Assembly (NCBI RefSeq): GCF_913777145.1
Contig: NZ_CAJYPS010000027.1
Location: forward strand, 1 to 64,000
DNA from: an uncultured Roseateles sp.
Lineage (GTDB): Bacteria; Pseudomonadota; Gammaproteobacteria; Burkholderiales; Burkholderiaceae_C
Direction: 5' to 3'
Length of the DNA: 64,000 nucleotides
Positions 16,007 to 24,817 of the stretch are shown here, piece after piece. Position numbers and translations under genes: made by a program. Under the pieces are notes generated by a model, which made no database searches, was not told where the DNA came from, and saw nothing but the letters and a program-made list of their open reading frames with translations. Within the stretch, counting starts at the first letter, position 1. The number at the start of each line of letters is the position of its first letter.

Positions 16007-17389
16007 ATGAGCGTCCAGCTGAAGAAATCCCTGCCGGCCAAGGCCGTCCCCATCACCGTCGTCGACCGCGCCGCCTTCCAGGCCCTGGTGAGCGGCCTGC
16101 AGGACAGCGAGCGCCAGTGGCTGGCCACGCTGGGCTTCGTGGGCGCCGCCGACAGCTTCGCACTGCTGCCCGGCGCCGACGGCCAGTTGGCCCGGGTGTT
16201 CGCCGGCGTGGCCCATGCCGCCCACCCGTTCGCGCTCAGCCACCTGCCGCTGGCGCTGCCGGAAGGCGTCTACAAGCTGGACGAAGCCGGCCTGGCGCTG
16301 CAGCCCGAGGCCGCGGCGCTGTCCTGGGAGCTGGGGGGCTACCGCTTCGACCTCTACAAGCCGGCCAAGCGCGCGCCGGCCACGCTGGTGCTGAAGCAAG
16401 GCTCGGACGCCGAGCGCGGCCTGGCCCAGGCCGCCGCGATGAGCGCGACCCGCGACCTGGTCAACACGCCCGCCGAGCACATGGGCCCGGCCGAGCTGGC
16501 CGCCGCCGCCAAGGCGCTGGCCAAGCAATACGGCGCCCGCTTCTCGGAGGTCGTGGGTGACGCGCTGCTGAAGAAGAACTTCCCCAGCATCCATGCGGTG
16601 GGCCGCGCCAGCACGCGCGCGCCGCGCCTGATCGAGCTGAACTGGGGCAACCCCAAGCACCCGCGCCTGGCGGTGGTCGGCAAGGGCGTGTGCTTCGACT
16701 CCGGCGGCCTGGACCTTAAGTCCGCCGACGGCATGCGCCAGATGAAGAAGGACATGGGCGGCGCGGCCAATGCGCTGGGCCTGGCCACGCTGATCATGGC
16801 CTTCAAGCTGCCGGTGCACCTGCAACTGCTGATCCCGGCGGTGGAGAACATGGTGTCGGGCAATGCCTACCGCCCGGGCGACGTGATCAAGACCCGCAAG
16901 GGCCTGCACATCGAGATCGGCAACACCGACGCCGAGGGCCGGGTGGTGCTGAGCGACGCGCTGGCCTATGCGGCCGAGTCCGACCCCGATCTGGTGATCG
17001 ACCTGGCCACGCTGACCGGCGCGGCCCGCGTGGCGCTAGGCCCGCAGCTGCCGGCGCTGTTCGCCAAGCACATGGACACCGCGCGCGACCTGGTGGACCT
17101 GGGCCTGAAGCTGGACGACCCGCTGTGGCACATGCCGCTGTGGGCGCCGTATCACGCCGGCATCGAGAGCTCGATAGGCGACATCGTGAACACCGGTCGC
17201 AACCCCATGGCCGGCGCGATCAACGCGGCGCTGTTCCTGGAGGACTTCCTGCCGCCCGACCAGGACTGGCTGCACCTGGACCTGTTCGCCTGGAACGACA
17301 TCGCCCGCCCCGGCCGCCCGGTGGGCGGCGAGGCGCAGACGATACGCACGCTGCTGAACTATCTGGAGCAGCGTTACTCGGCGGACTGA
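16007..17389 (+). CDS. Leucyl aminopeptidase family protein (M17)
   Basis: Cytosolic M17 metallo-aminopeptidase of about 460 residues. The C-terminal catalytic domain contains VVGKGVCFDSGGLDLKSADG with the metal-binding Lys and Asp, and the family signature NTDAEGRVVLSDAL with metal-binding Asp and Glu and the catalytic Arg. The N-terminal domain is less conserved, as is usual. Two starts are possible: ATG 16007 (MSVQLKKSL, used) and ATG 15977 (MPALPLAPPA); neither has a good ribosome site. Its last 16 nt overlap the 3' end of the convergent proQ gene. Expected job: release of N-terminal residues from peptides during protein turnover. Confidence 0.92.
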   Translation: MSVQLKKSLPAKAVPITVVDRAAFQALVSGLQDSERQWLATLGFVGAADSFALLPGADGQLARVFAGVAHAAHPFALSHLPLALPEGVYKLDEAGLALQPEAAALSWELGGYRFDLYKPAKRAPATLVLKQGSDAERGLAQAAAMSATRDLVNTPAEHMGPAELAAAAKALAKQYGARFSEVVGDALLKKNFPSIHAVGRASTRAPRLIELNWGNPKHPRLAVVGKGVCFDSGGLDLKSADGMRQMKKDMGGAANALGLATLIMAFKLPVHLQLLIPAVENMVSGNAYRPGDVIKTRKGLHIEIGNTDAEGRVVLSDALAYAAESDPDLVIDLATLTGAARVALGPQLPALFAKHMDTARDLVDLGLKLDDPLWHMPLWAPYHAGIESSIGDIVNTGRNPMAGAINAALFLEDFLPPDQDWLHLDLFAWNDIARPGRPVGGEAQTIRTLLNYLEQRYSAD

Positions 17390-18270
17390 GCGTCGTCGGC
17401 CGCCGGTGCGGCCGGCGCATCGGCGGGCTGAGCCGCCGCCGGCCGCGGGCCGCGCGGCGCGTCCGGGCGGCGACCGCCCTGCGGCTTGCCGCCACGGCCG
17501 TCGGGGCGGCCTGGGCCGCGGCCATCGCCACGCCCTTCCCCGCGCCCACCGGCGCGCGGACCCGGCCTGCCGCCGTCGCGGCGGCCTTCGCCCCGCACAT
17601 CACGGCGGCCGTCGCGCGGGCCGCGGGCGTCTTCCCGCGGCGGCGCCTCGGCGCGCTCCTTGCGGGCGATCTCCAGCAGGCCCGGCAGCTCTTCCGGCTT
17701 CACGCCCTTGAGCGCGCAGAAGTTGGCCTCGGTCAGCTTGGTGTGTTCGAAGTCCCACAGCAGTTGCACGCGGTTGCGGCGCTGCTGCTCCTGCTCACGC
17801 TGCTGCTGGTGCACAGCCTGCTCGCGCTCGCGCTGCAGGCCGCGGCGGCGGGTCAGCTCTTCCTGGGCCACGGCCAGGTGCTCGGCACTGATCTCGCCGG
17901 CCGGATTGCCGTCCAGGTCGAAGCGGGTCTTGGCCTGGGTCAGCGCGATCAGGTAGCCGGTGCCGCCGGTGTGGCGGCGCAGGAAGGCGCTCAGCTGGGC
18001 CTTGGAGAACTGGCCCGGCGCGCGCTCCTGGATGTCGGCCTGTATGCGCAGTTTGACCGGCTTGGGCCGGCCTGCGAACAGCGCGGGGAACAGGCGCTTG
18101 AGCTCGGCCGCCACATCGACGGACGTGGTCGGTTCGGCCGACGGTTCGACCGATTGCTCAGCCGGTTCGGCCGTCGCCACGTCGGCCTGCACTGCCTCGG
18201 CGGGCGTCGCCACGGGTTCGGACGCCGGGACGGCAGGCGGATTCACAGAGTCAGGAAGATCGGAATTCAT
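17374..18270 (-). CDS. proQ: ProQ/FinO-domain RNA chaperone with RG-rich tail
   Basis: RNA-binding protein of 298 residues. An acidic Pro/Ala/Glu-rich leader (1-55) with short SVEPSAEPT-like repeats precedes the ProQ/FinO domain at about 58-165 (LKRLFPALFAGRPKPVKLRI, LSAFLRRHTGGTGYL). A coiled Q/R-rich linker follows (VHQQQREQEQQRRNR), then a tail from about residue 220 made almost wholly of Arg, Gly, Asp and Pro (GRGEGRGDGRGPGRPDGRGG). ProQ proteins bind structured sRNAs and mRNA 3' ends. The RG-rich tail is unlike E. coli ProQ, which ends in a Tudor-like domain. Start MNSDLPDSV at 18270 is preferred over an ATG 21 nt upstream. Confidence 0.88.
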   Translation of the reverse strand: MNSDLPDSVNPPAVPASEPVATPAEAVQADVATAEPAEQSVEPSAEPTTSVDVAAELKRLFPALFAGRPKPVKLRIQADIQERAPGQFSKAQLSAFLRRHTGGTGYLIALTQAKTRFDLDGNPAGEISAEHLAVAQEELTRRRGLQREREQAVHQQQREQEQQRRNRVQLLWDFEHTKLTEANFCALKGVKPEELPGLLEIARKERAEAPPREDARGPRDGRRDVRGEGRRDGGRPGPRAGGRGEGRGDGRGPGRPDGRGGKPQGGRRPDAPRGPRPAAAQPADAPAAPAADDAQSAE

Positions 18271-18338
18271 GGCGAAGCGGCCAACAAGCAAGGGCGTGGA
18301 TTGTCGTTCAGGTCGGCCGCCAGCGCCGCGGGGCGGGC

Positions 18339-19010
18339 TCAGAGCGCGCCGAACACCTTTTTCAGCAGCGCGCTGCCGCTGCCCACGGGGTCACGGCGAA
18401 TCTTCTTTTCCTCCTCGCCTATCAGCAGGTAGAGCCCGTCCAGCGCGCGCTGCGTCACGTAGTGCTGGGCATTGGCGTCCTCGCTCTTCATCAGCCCCAC
18501 GTTGGCGGCCTTGCGGGCCACCGCGTTGTATTTGTCGGCCAGCGACACCTTGCGCGTGGCCTCGGTGACGATGGGCAGGAACTGCTGGAACAGCGGCTCG
18601 CGGGTCTTGGTCTCGAAGAAACGGGTGGCCGCATCGTCGCCACCGCGCAGGATGCGCACGCCGTCCTCCACGCTCATGTCGCGCACCGCCTTTACCAGCA
18701 GCGGCTTGGCCACCGGCACGGCGGCCTCGGCGGCGCGGTTCATCGCCAGCACCAGTTCGTCGACGCGGCCGCCCTGGCCGGTCATGCGCAGCAGCTTGGC
18801 CGCACTGTTGAGTCCGCTGGGCAGCTCGATCTTGACCAGCGGGTTGCCGAAGAAGCCGTCGGTGCGCCCCAGCGAGGCCACCGCAGCCGCCGCGCCGCGC
18901 TCCAGCGCCGCGCGTATGCCGGCATTGGCATCGCCCTCGCTGAGCGCTGCGGCCCAGGCCGGGCGCAGCAGCATCAGGGGGGCACAGGCGAGCAGGTGGC
19001 GGCGTTGCAT
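18339..19010 (-). CDS. DUF4197 family exported protein
   Basis: Protein of 223 residues with signal peptide MQRRHLLACAPLMLLRPAWA and a DUF4197 body: SEGDANAGIRAALERGAAAAV, DGFFGNPLVKIELP, MNRAAEAAVPVAKPLL and VTQRALDGLYLLIGEEEKKIR. The family is common in periplasms of proteobacteria and has no established function. The stretch AVRDMSVEDGVRILRGGDDAATRFF is the central conserved block, cited here in part. It lies between the GGDEF gene and proQ on the same strand with gaps of 53 and 68 bp. Confidence 0.85.
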   Translation of the reverse strand: MQRRHLLACAPLMLLRPAWAAALSEGDANAGIRAALERGAAAAVASLGRTDGFFGNPLVKIELPSGLNSAAKLLRMTGQGGRVDELVLAMNRAAEAAVPVAKPLLVKAVRDMSVEDGVRILRGGDDAATRFFETKTREPLFQQFLPIVTEATRKVSLADKYNAVARKAANVGLMKSEDANAQHYVTQRALDGLYLLIGEEEKKIRRDPVGSGSALLKKVFGAL

Positions 19011-19063
19011 GGCGGGACTCCTCAAGGACAGGCCCGCCATCTTGCCCCCAAACCGGCTGCGCC

Positions 19064-20176
19064 TCAGGCCGGCAGGCCGCGCGCCAGACAGCGGGCGCGC
19101 TTGTCCTCGTACATGCGCTGGTCGGCCCGCTCCAGCAGGTCCAGCGGGTCCAGGCCGTCATCCGGGAAGCGCGCCAGCCCCAGGCTGGCCGACACCGGCA
19201 GCTCCAGGCCCTGGTGGCTGAAGCGGCCATTGACGCAGTCGCCCAGGCGCTGCAGCACGCCCTGCTCGTCGCCGGCCCCGGGATGCAGCAGCAGCGCGAA
19301 CTCGTCGCCGCCCAGGCGCGCCGCGGTGTCGGCCTGGCGCACGCAGGCCGCCAGGCGCAGCGCGAACTCGCGCAGCGCCGCATCGCCGACGCGATGGCCG
19401 AAGCGGTCGTTGATGGCCTTGAGCCCGTTCATGTCCAGCATCACCACGGCCAGCGAGCGCCGCTCCCGGGTCGCCACCGCCAGCGCGGCGCGCAGCCGGT
19501 CCAGGAACAGCCCGCGGTTGGGCAGCTCGGTCAGGCCGTCGTGCGTGGCCTTGTGAAAGAGCTCGCTGGGCGCGTAGCGGGTCGCGTGGTACATCACCGC
19601 GCCCACCAGCTCGGACAGCAGCTCCAGCAGCTTCACATGATGGGTATTGAAGTTCATGCGCCGCGAGGACATGGCCTTGAGCACGCCCACGGTCTCGTCA
19701 TGGTGGCGCAGCGGCACGACGATCATGGAACGCAGGCCCACATCCCGACAGGCGGCCTGGTCGGTGCGGCCATCCGTCAGCGCATCGTCACAGCATTGCG
19801 CGCCGCCCAGCGTCACGCACATGCCCGAGAGGCTGCGGTCCCGATGCAGGCGCAGGCCCAGGCTGCCGTCGGCAATGCCGGCGGTGGCACGGTAGACCAT
19901 GTCCTCGCCCTCGGCCATCTCGATGGCGGCGCCATCGGCCGCCACCAGGCCCAGCGTGCGCTGCACGACCAGGTCCATCACGCCGCCGAGATCCAGGCCC
20001 AGACGGGCGACCTCGGCCTGTATCGCGATGACCTCCAACAGCTTCTCTCGGCTCGGCACCTCGTCACTCCAGCTTTCGCCCCAAGGCCCTGCCCCACGAT
20101 ACCGCCGAGGCAGCAGCGGCGGAATCAGTGTCTCATGGGGGGCAGGGGGTGTCGATGCGAGGGGATTGCGCTGCAT
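19064..20176 (-). CDS. GAF-GGDEF diguanylate cyclase
   Basis: Soluble c-di-GMP synthase of about 370 residues. A GAF domain (about 50-200; LGLVAADGAAIEMAEGEDM, MIVVPLRHHDETVGVLKAMS) is followed by a GGDEF domain with an intact active site GGDEF at 289-293 and an allosteric I-site RQAD at 280-283, exactly five residues ahead, so product inhibition is expected. The GAF signal is unknown. Three ATGs lie in frame: 20206, 20188 and 20176 (used). The deacetylase gene starts divergently at 20227, so the longest version would leave only 20 bp for two promoters. Confidence 0.88.
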   Translation of the reverse strand: MQRNPLASTPPAPHETLIPPLLPRRYRGAGPWGESWSDEVPSREKLLEVIAIQAEVARLGLDLGGVMDLVVQRTLGLVAADGAAIEMAEGEDMVYRATAGIADGSLGLRLHRDRSLSGMCVTLGGAQCCDDALTDGRTDQAACRDVGLRSMIVVPLRHHDETVGVLKAMSSRRMNFNTHHVKLLELLSELVGAVMYHATRYAPSELFHKATHDGLTELPNRGLFLDRLRAALAVATRERRSLAVVMLDMNGLKAINDRFGHRVGDAALREFALRLAACVRQADTAARLGGDEFALLLHPGAGDEQGVLQRLGDCVNGRFSHQGLELPVSASLGLARFPDDGLDPLDLLERADQRMYEDKRARCLARGLPA

Positions 20177-20226
20177 CAAGGCCACCATGCCGCTGAGGCC
20201 TAGCATGGGCCGCAGGAGACAAGCCC

Positions 20227-21165
20227 ATGCTGCCGGTCTATATCACCCATGCCGACTGCGCCCGCCACGAGATGGGCGAAGGCCACCCCGAGTGCCCCCA
20301 GCGGCTGGCCGCCATCGCCGACCAACTGCTGATCCACGGCCTGCTGGACTACATGCTGCCGGTGGACGCCCCGCTGGCCAGCGCGGAGCAGCTGGAGCGC
20401 GCGCACTCCGCCCTGCATGTGCGACGGCTGCAGGACATCGCGCCCGCCAGCGGCTATGCCCAGGTGGACCCCGACACCCGCATGGGCCCGCACACGCTGC
20501 GCGCCGCGCTGCGGGCGGCCGGCGCGGTGGTCAAGGCCACGGACCTGGTGCTGGGCGGCGAGGCGCCGTCGGCCTTCTGCGCGGTGCGCCCGCCCGGCCA
20601 CCACGCGGAGCGCGACGCGGCCATGGGCTTTTGCTTCTTCAACAACGCCGCCGTGGGCGTGCGCCACGCGCTGGACGTGCACGGCCTGAGCCGTGTCGCG
20701 CTGGTGGATTTCGACGTGCACCACGGCAATGGCAGCGAGGACATCCTGGCCGGCGATGAGCGCGTGCTGATGTGCGGCATCTTCGAGACCGGCCTCTACC
20801 CCTTCAACGGCGAGGACGCCCGCACGCTGAAGGACGCGCCCAACCTGGTCAACGTGGGCCTGCCACCGCGCAGCGGCAGCGAGGCCTTCCGCAGCGCCGT
20901 CACGCAGCACTGGCTGCCGGCGCTGGAGGCCTTCCGGCCCGAGCTGCTGTTCATCAGCGCCGGCTTCGATGCCCACCGCGAGGACGACATGGGCAACCTG
21001 GGCCTGGTGGAGGCCGACTACGAATGGGTCACGCGCCAGCTGATGGACCTGGCCTGGCGCCATGGCCGCGGCCGCGTGATTTCCTGCCTGGAAGGCGGCT
21101 ACGTGCTGAGCCCGCTGGCGCGCAGCGCGGCTGCCCACGTCAAGGTGCTGATCGGCGCCGACTAG
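20227..21165 (+). CDS. Histone deacetylase family (AcuC/class II-like) protein
   Basis: Zinc-dependent deacetylase of 312 residues. The charge-relay and metal motifs are complete: RPPGHHAERD, VDFDVHHGNG (Asp and His ligands) and SAGFDAHREDD (Asp ligand), and the C-terminal CLEGGYVLS loop. Bacterial members remove acetyl groups from lysines or from small amides such as acetylpolyamines. The gene is followed 10 bp later by a Pat-like protein acetyltransferase, an arrangement like the Bacillus acuABC operon, so reversal of protein lysine acetylation is the favoured role. Confidence 0.93.
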   Translation: MLPVYITHADCARHEMGEGHPECPQRLAAIADQLLIHGLLDYMLPVDAPLASAEQLERAHSALHVRRLQDIAPASGYAQVDPDTRMGPHTLRAALRAAGAVVKATDLVLGGEAPSAFCAVRPPGHHAERDAAMGFCFFNNAAVGVRHALDVHGLSRVALVDFDVHHGNGSEDILAGDERVLMCGIFETGLYPFNGEDARTLKDAPNLVNVGLPPRSGSEAFRSAVTQHWLPALEAFRPELLFISAGFDAHREDDMGNLGLVEADYEWVTRQLMDLAWRHGRGRVISCLEGGYVLSPLARSAAAHVKVLIGAD

Positions 21166-21175
21166 AGTTCACCCC

Positions 21176-23872
21176 ATGGACACCCATTTCCTCGCCTCGC
21201 TGTTCACGCCGCGCTCCATCGTCGTCTTCGCCGGGCCGCGCGACGACCCCGCGCGCCAGACCGTACAGGCGCGCGCCCTGTGCGCCGCGCTGGACGCCGC
21301 GCCGGGCCCGCATCCGCCGCAATACCTGGACGTGGACACCCAGGGCACGCTGGGCGAGCTGGCGCGTGCGCGCGCCGACCTGGCCATCATCGCGCTGCCC
21401 AACGACGAGATCCCCGCTGCGCTGGAGCTGGCCGGGCGCATCGCCTGCCGCAGCGCCCTCATCATCAACAGCGGCCTGGGCGCCGAGGAGGCGGCCCAGC
21501 TCAAGCGCATCGCGCGCCGTGAGGGCATCCATCTGCTGGGCCCCAACTGCATGGGCTTCCAGCGTCCCTCGCTGAAGCTCAACGCCAGCGCCGCCGGCCC
21601 GCTGGCCAGCGAAGGCCCGCTGGCGCTGGTGTCGCAGTCCGGCGCGCTGACCACCGCGATGCTGGACTGGGCACGGCTGCACGGCGTGGGCTTCAGCCAG
21701 GTCGTGGCACTGGGCCCCAATGCCGCGGTGGACCTGGCCCAGGTGCTGGACTTCCTGGCCACCGATGCGCGCACCCAGAGCATCGTGGTCTACCTGGAGG
21801 GCATCTCCAACGCGCGCCGCTTCATGAGCGCGCTGCGCTCGGCGGCCAATGCCAAGCCGGTGGTGGTGCTCAAGGCCGGCCGGCGCAGCGCCGGCAACGA
21901 GGCCGCACTGACGCACAGCCGCGCCATCGTCGGCAGCGACGATGTGTTCGACGCCGCGCTGCGCCGCGCTGGCGCGGTGCGGGTGCGCAGCTTCGTGGAG
22001 CTGTTCTCGGCCGCCAAATGCCTGGCCGCGCGCTACCGGCCGGTGGGCAAGCGCCTGGCCATCATCGCCAATGGCGGCGGCCCCGGCGTGCTGGCGGCCG
22101 ACTGGGTCAGCGAGATCGGCCTGCAGCTGGGCCGGCTCACGCCCGAGGGCGTGGCGCGGCTGTCGCCACAGCTGGGCCCGCTGGCCTCGCTGGCCGACCT
22201 GGTGGACCTGTCCGCCGATGCCACGCCCGAGCAGTTCGCCACGGCGGTGGCCGCGGGCGCCAACGACCCCGGCGTGGACGGCATGCTGGCCATCTACACC
22301 CCGCAGATCGGCACCGACCCGGTCGCCACCGCCCAGGCCGTGGCCGCCGCGCGCGCGCAGCAGACCAAGCCGCTGCTGGCCTGCTGGATGGGCGACGCCA
22401 CCGTGTCCGAGGGCCGACGCCTGCTGCACGAGGCCGGCATCCCCAGCTTTCGCACGCCCGAGGCGGCGGTGGGCGCCTTCGGCAACATCGCATCCTTCTA
22501 CGAGAACCAGCAGCTGCTGCAGCAGACGCCCTCGCCCATGTCCGAGCTGGCCCAGCCCGACATCGAGGCCGCGCGCCTGCTGATAGAGAGCGTGCTGGCC
22601 GAGCGCCGCCGCACGCTCACCGAGATGGAGAGCAAGGCGCTGCTGGCGGCCTTCCACATCCCGGTCACGCAGACCGTGCTGGCACGCAGCGCCAACGAGG
22701 CCATGATGCTGGCCACGCAGATGGGCTTCCCGGTGGCGCTGAAGATCGACTCGCCGGATGTGTCGCACAAGAGCGACTGCCAGGGCGTGGCGCTCAACAT
22801 CCAGAGCGGCGCCGCCGCGCGCGACACCTACAACGAGATGCTGCAGCGCGTGAAGCGGCTGCAGCCCCAGGCCCGCATCAACGGCGTGACCGTGCAGCGC
22901 ATGGTGTCCAGCCGCGGCGGTCGTGAGGTCTGTGTGGGTGTGGTCACCGACGAGGCCTTCGGCCCGGTGGTGATGTTCGGCGCGGGCGGTCGCATGATCG
23001 AGCTGATCGCCGACCGCGCGATGGAGCTGCCGCCGCTGAACCAGTTCCTGGCCCGCCGCCTGACCGAGCGCGCCCGCGTGGCCGAGACGCTGGGCGAATG
23101 GCAGGGCGCACCGCCGGCCGACCACGAGGCGCTGGAGCGCGTGCTGCTGCGGGTCAGCGAAATGGTGTGCGAGTTCCCGCAGTTGCGCGAGATGGACATC
23201 AACCCGCTGATCGTCGATGAACACGGCGCGATCGCGGTGGACGCGCGCATCGTGCTGCATCCGGTGCCGCAGACCGGCACCAGCCGCTCACCCGACTACG
23301 CCCACCTGGCCATCCTGCCCTACCCCGCGCGCTACGAGCAGATCTGGCCGCTGGCCGGCGGCGGCGAGGTGCTGGTGCGCCCGGTGCGGCCGGACGACGC
23401 GCAGATGCTGCAGGACATGGTGCGACGCCTCAAGCCCGAGAGCCGCTACTTCCGCTTCGCCAGCGCGATCACCGAGCTGCCGCCGGGCCTGCTGGCGCGG
23501 CTCACGCTGATCGACTACGACCGCGAGATGGCGCTGGTGGCCGTGTGGCGCGAACGCACCGCGCGCGATGACGGCGAGTTCGACGAGACCGAGCGCATCG
23601 TGGGCGTGTCCCGCATCATCACCAACCCCGACCAGACCAGCTGCGAATTCAGCCTGCTGGTGGCCGACGACTTCGGCGGCAAGGGCCTGGGCTCGCGGCT
23701 GATGGAGGGCATCATGGACGCCGCCCACGAGAAGGGCCTGGCCGATGTGGAAGGCCTGGTGCTGAGCAACAACGCCGACATGCTCAAGCTGATGCGGGGT
23801 CTCGGGTTCACGGTGAAGCCCTTCCCGGAGGACCCGGACTTCCGGCTCGTGAGCAAAAGCCTGCAGGGCTGA
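21176..23872 (+). CDS. Acyl-CoA synthetase (NDP-forming)/GNAT fusion, Pat-like protein acetyltransferase
   Basis: Large fusion of 898 residues. Residues about 1-240 are a CoA-binding Rossmann domain (MDTHFLASLFTPRSIVVFAG, LLGPNCMGF), about 245-460 the ligase-CoA domain, about 480-700 the ATP-grasp domain (ALKIDSPDVSHKSD, EMDINPLIVDE), and about 725-898 a GNAT domain with the acetyl-CoA loop DDFGGKGLGSRLM. This is the layout of Salmonella Pat/E. coli PatZ, which acetylates acetyl-CoA synthetase. The position of the phospho-His of NDP-forming ligases appears retained as His247 (ALTHSRAIVGSDD); in Salmonella Pat that His is reported lost. So ligase activity cannot be excluded. The deacetylase gene is 10 bp upstream. 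Its TGA abuts the TGA of the convergent nucleoside hydrolase gene. Confidence 0.9.
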   Translation: MDTHFLASLFTPRSIVVFAGPRDDPARQTVQARALCAALDAAPGPHPPQYLDVDTQGTLGELARARADLAIIALPNDEIPAALELAGRIACRSALIINSGLGAEEAAQLKRIARREGIHLLGPNCMGFQRPSLKLNASAAGPLASEGPLALVSQSGALTTAMLDWARLHGVGFSQVVALGPNAAVDLAQVLDFLATDARTQSIVVYLEGISNARRFMSALRSAANAKPVVVLKAGRRSAGNEAALTHSRAIVGSDDVFDAALRRAGAVRVRSFVELFSAAKCLAARYRPVGKRLAIIANGGGPGVLAADWVSEIGLQLGRLTPEGVARLSPQLGPLASLADLVDLSADATPEQFATAVAAGANDPGVDGMLAIYTPQIGTDPVATAQAVAAARAQQTKPLLACWMGDATVSEGRRLLHEAGIPSFRTPEAAVGAFGNIASFYENQQLLQQTPSPMSELAQPDIEAARLLIESVLAERRRTLTEMESKALLAAFHIPVTQTVLARSANEAMMLATQMGFPVALKIDSPDVSHKSDCQGVALNIQSGAAARDTYNEMLQRVKRLQPQARINGVTVQRMVSSRGGREVCVGVVTDEAFGPVVMFGAGGRMIELIADRAMELPPLNQFLARRLTERARVAETLGEWQGAPPADHEALERVLLRVSEMVCEFPQLREMDINPLIVDEHGAIAVDARIVLHPVPQTGTSRSPDYAHLAILPYPARYEQIWPLAGGGEVLVRPVRPDDAQMLQDMVRRLKPESRYFRFASAITELPPGLLARLTLIDYDREMALVAVWRERTARDDGEFDETERIVGVSRIITNPDQTSCEFSLLVADDFGGKGLGSRLMEGIMDAAHEKGLADVEGLVLSNNADMLKLMRGLGFTVKPFPEDPDFRLVSKSLQG

Positions 23873-24817
23873 TCAGGCCAGCCGCGCGAGCCGCTCGGTC
23901 AGCAACGCGAAGAAGCCGTCGGCGTCCGCGTGGCGCAGCACCTGGGCGTTGGCGGCCAACCCAGTCACGCCCCACCAGTCGATCACGCTCATGCCGCGGG
24001 TCAGCGGGCTGGCCACCTCGATCTGCACATTGCAGTCACGGCCGCTGAAGAGCTCAGGCGCCAGCAGCCAGGCGATCACGCAGGGATCGTGCAGCGGGCC
24101 GCCGTCCTGGCCGTATTTCTCTTCGTCGTAGCGCTCGAAGAATTCCATCCACGCGGCCACCACCGCGCCCACACGGTTGGGCAACGCGCGGATCGCGTCT
24201 ATGCGCGCGGCCGTGGTCAGCACCTGGTGGGTCACGTCCAGCGGCGCCATCGTCAGCGGCACACCGCTGGTGAAGACTTCATGCGCGGCCTGCGGGTCCA
24301 CATAGAAGTTGAACTCGGCGGCCGGCGTCACATTGCCGCCCTCGAAGAAGCCGCCGCCCATCAGCACGATGCGCCGTATGCGCCCGGCGATGTCGGGCGC
24401 GCGGCGCAGCGCCAGCGCGATATTGGTCAGCGGGCCCAGCGGGCACAGCGTCACGGTGCCGGGCTCGCGCTCACGCAGCGTCTGGATGATGAAGTCCACC
24501 GCATGGCGCGGATCCACCGGCAGCGTGGGCTCGGGCAGGTCCACGCCGTTGAGGCCGGTGTCGCCATGCACATGCTCGGCGGTGACCAGGGCCACATCCA
24601 GCGGCCGGTCCGCGCCGGCGCACACCGGTACATCGCGGCGGCCGGCCAGCTCCAGCACCTTGCGGGCGTTCAGCGTGGTCAGCGCCAGCGGCACATTGCC
24701 GGCCACGGTGGTCACGCCCAGCAGTTCCAGCTCGGGGCTGGCGGCAGCCAGCAGCAGCGCGACCGCGTCGTCCTGGCCGGGGTCGGTGTCGATGATGAGG
24801 GGCAGGCGCGGGCTCAT
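23873..24817 (-). CDS. Nucleoside hydrolase (IunH/Rih family)
   Basis: Ribonucleoside N-glycosidase of 314 residues. The calcium-binding Asp cluster is at the N terminus (LIIDTDPGQDDAVALLL, Asp10, Asp12, Asp16, Asp17), and CPLGPLTNIALALRR, MGGGFFEGGNVTPAAEFNFY and the active-site-region GPLHDPCVIAWLL are all present. Purine versus pyrimidine preference cannot be decided. Its ATG overlaps the stop of the preceding FAH-like gene by four nt (ATGA). The ATG at 24817 is chosen because the family motif begins eight residues later. Confidence 0.92.
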   Translation of the reverse strand: MSPRLPLIIDTDPGQDDAVALLLAAASPELELLGVTTVAGNVPLALTTLNARKVLELAGRRDVPVCAGADRPLDVALVTAEHVHGDTGLNGVDLPEPTLPVDPRHAVDFIIQTLREREPGTVTLCPLGPLTNIALALRRAPDIAGRIRRIVLMGGGFFEGGNVTPAAEFNFYVDPQAAHEVFTSGVPLTMAPLDVTHQVLTTAARIDAIRALPNRVGAVVAAWMEFFERYDEEKYGQDGGPLHDPCVIAWLLAPELFSGRDCNVQIEVASPLTRGMSVIDWWGVTGLAANAQVLRHADADGFFALLTERLARLA

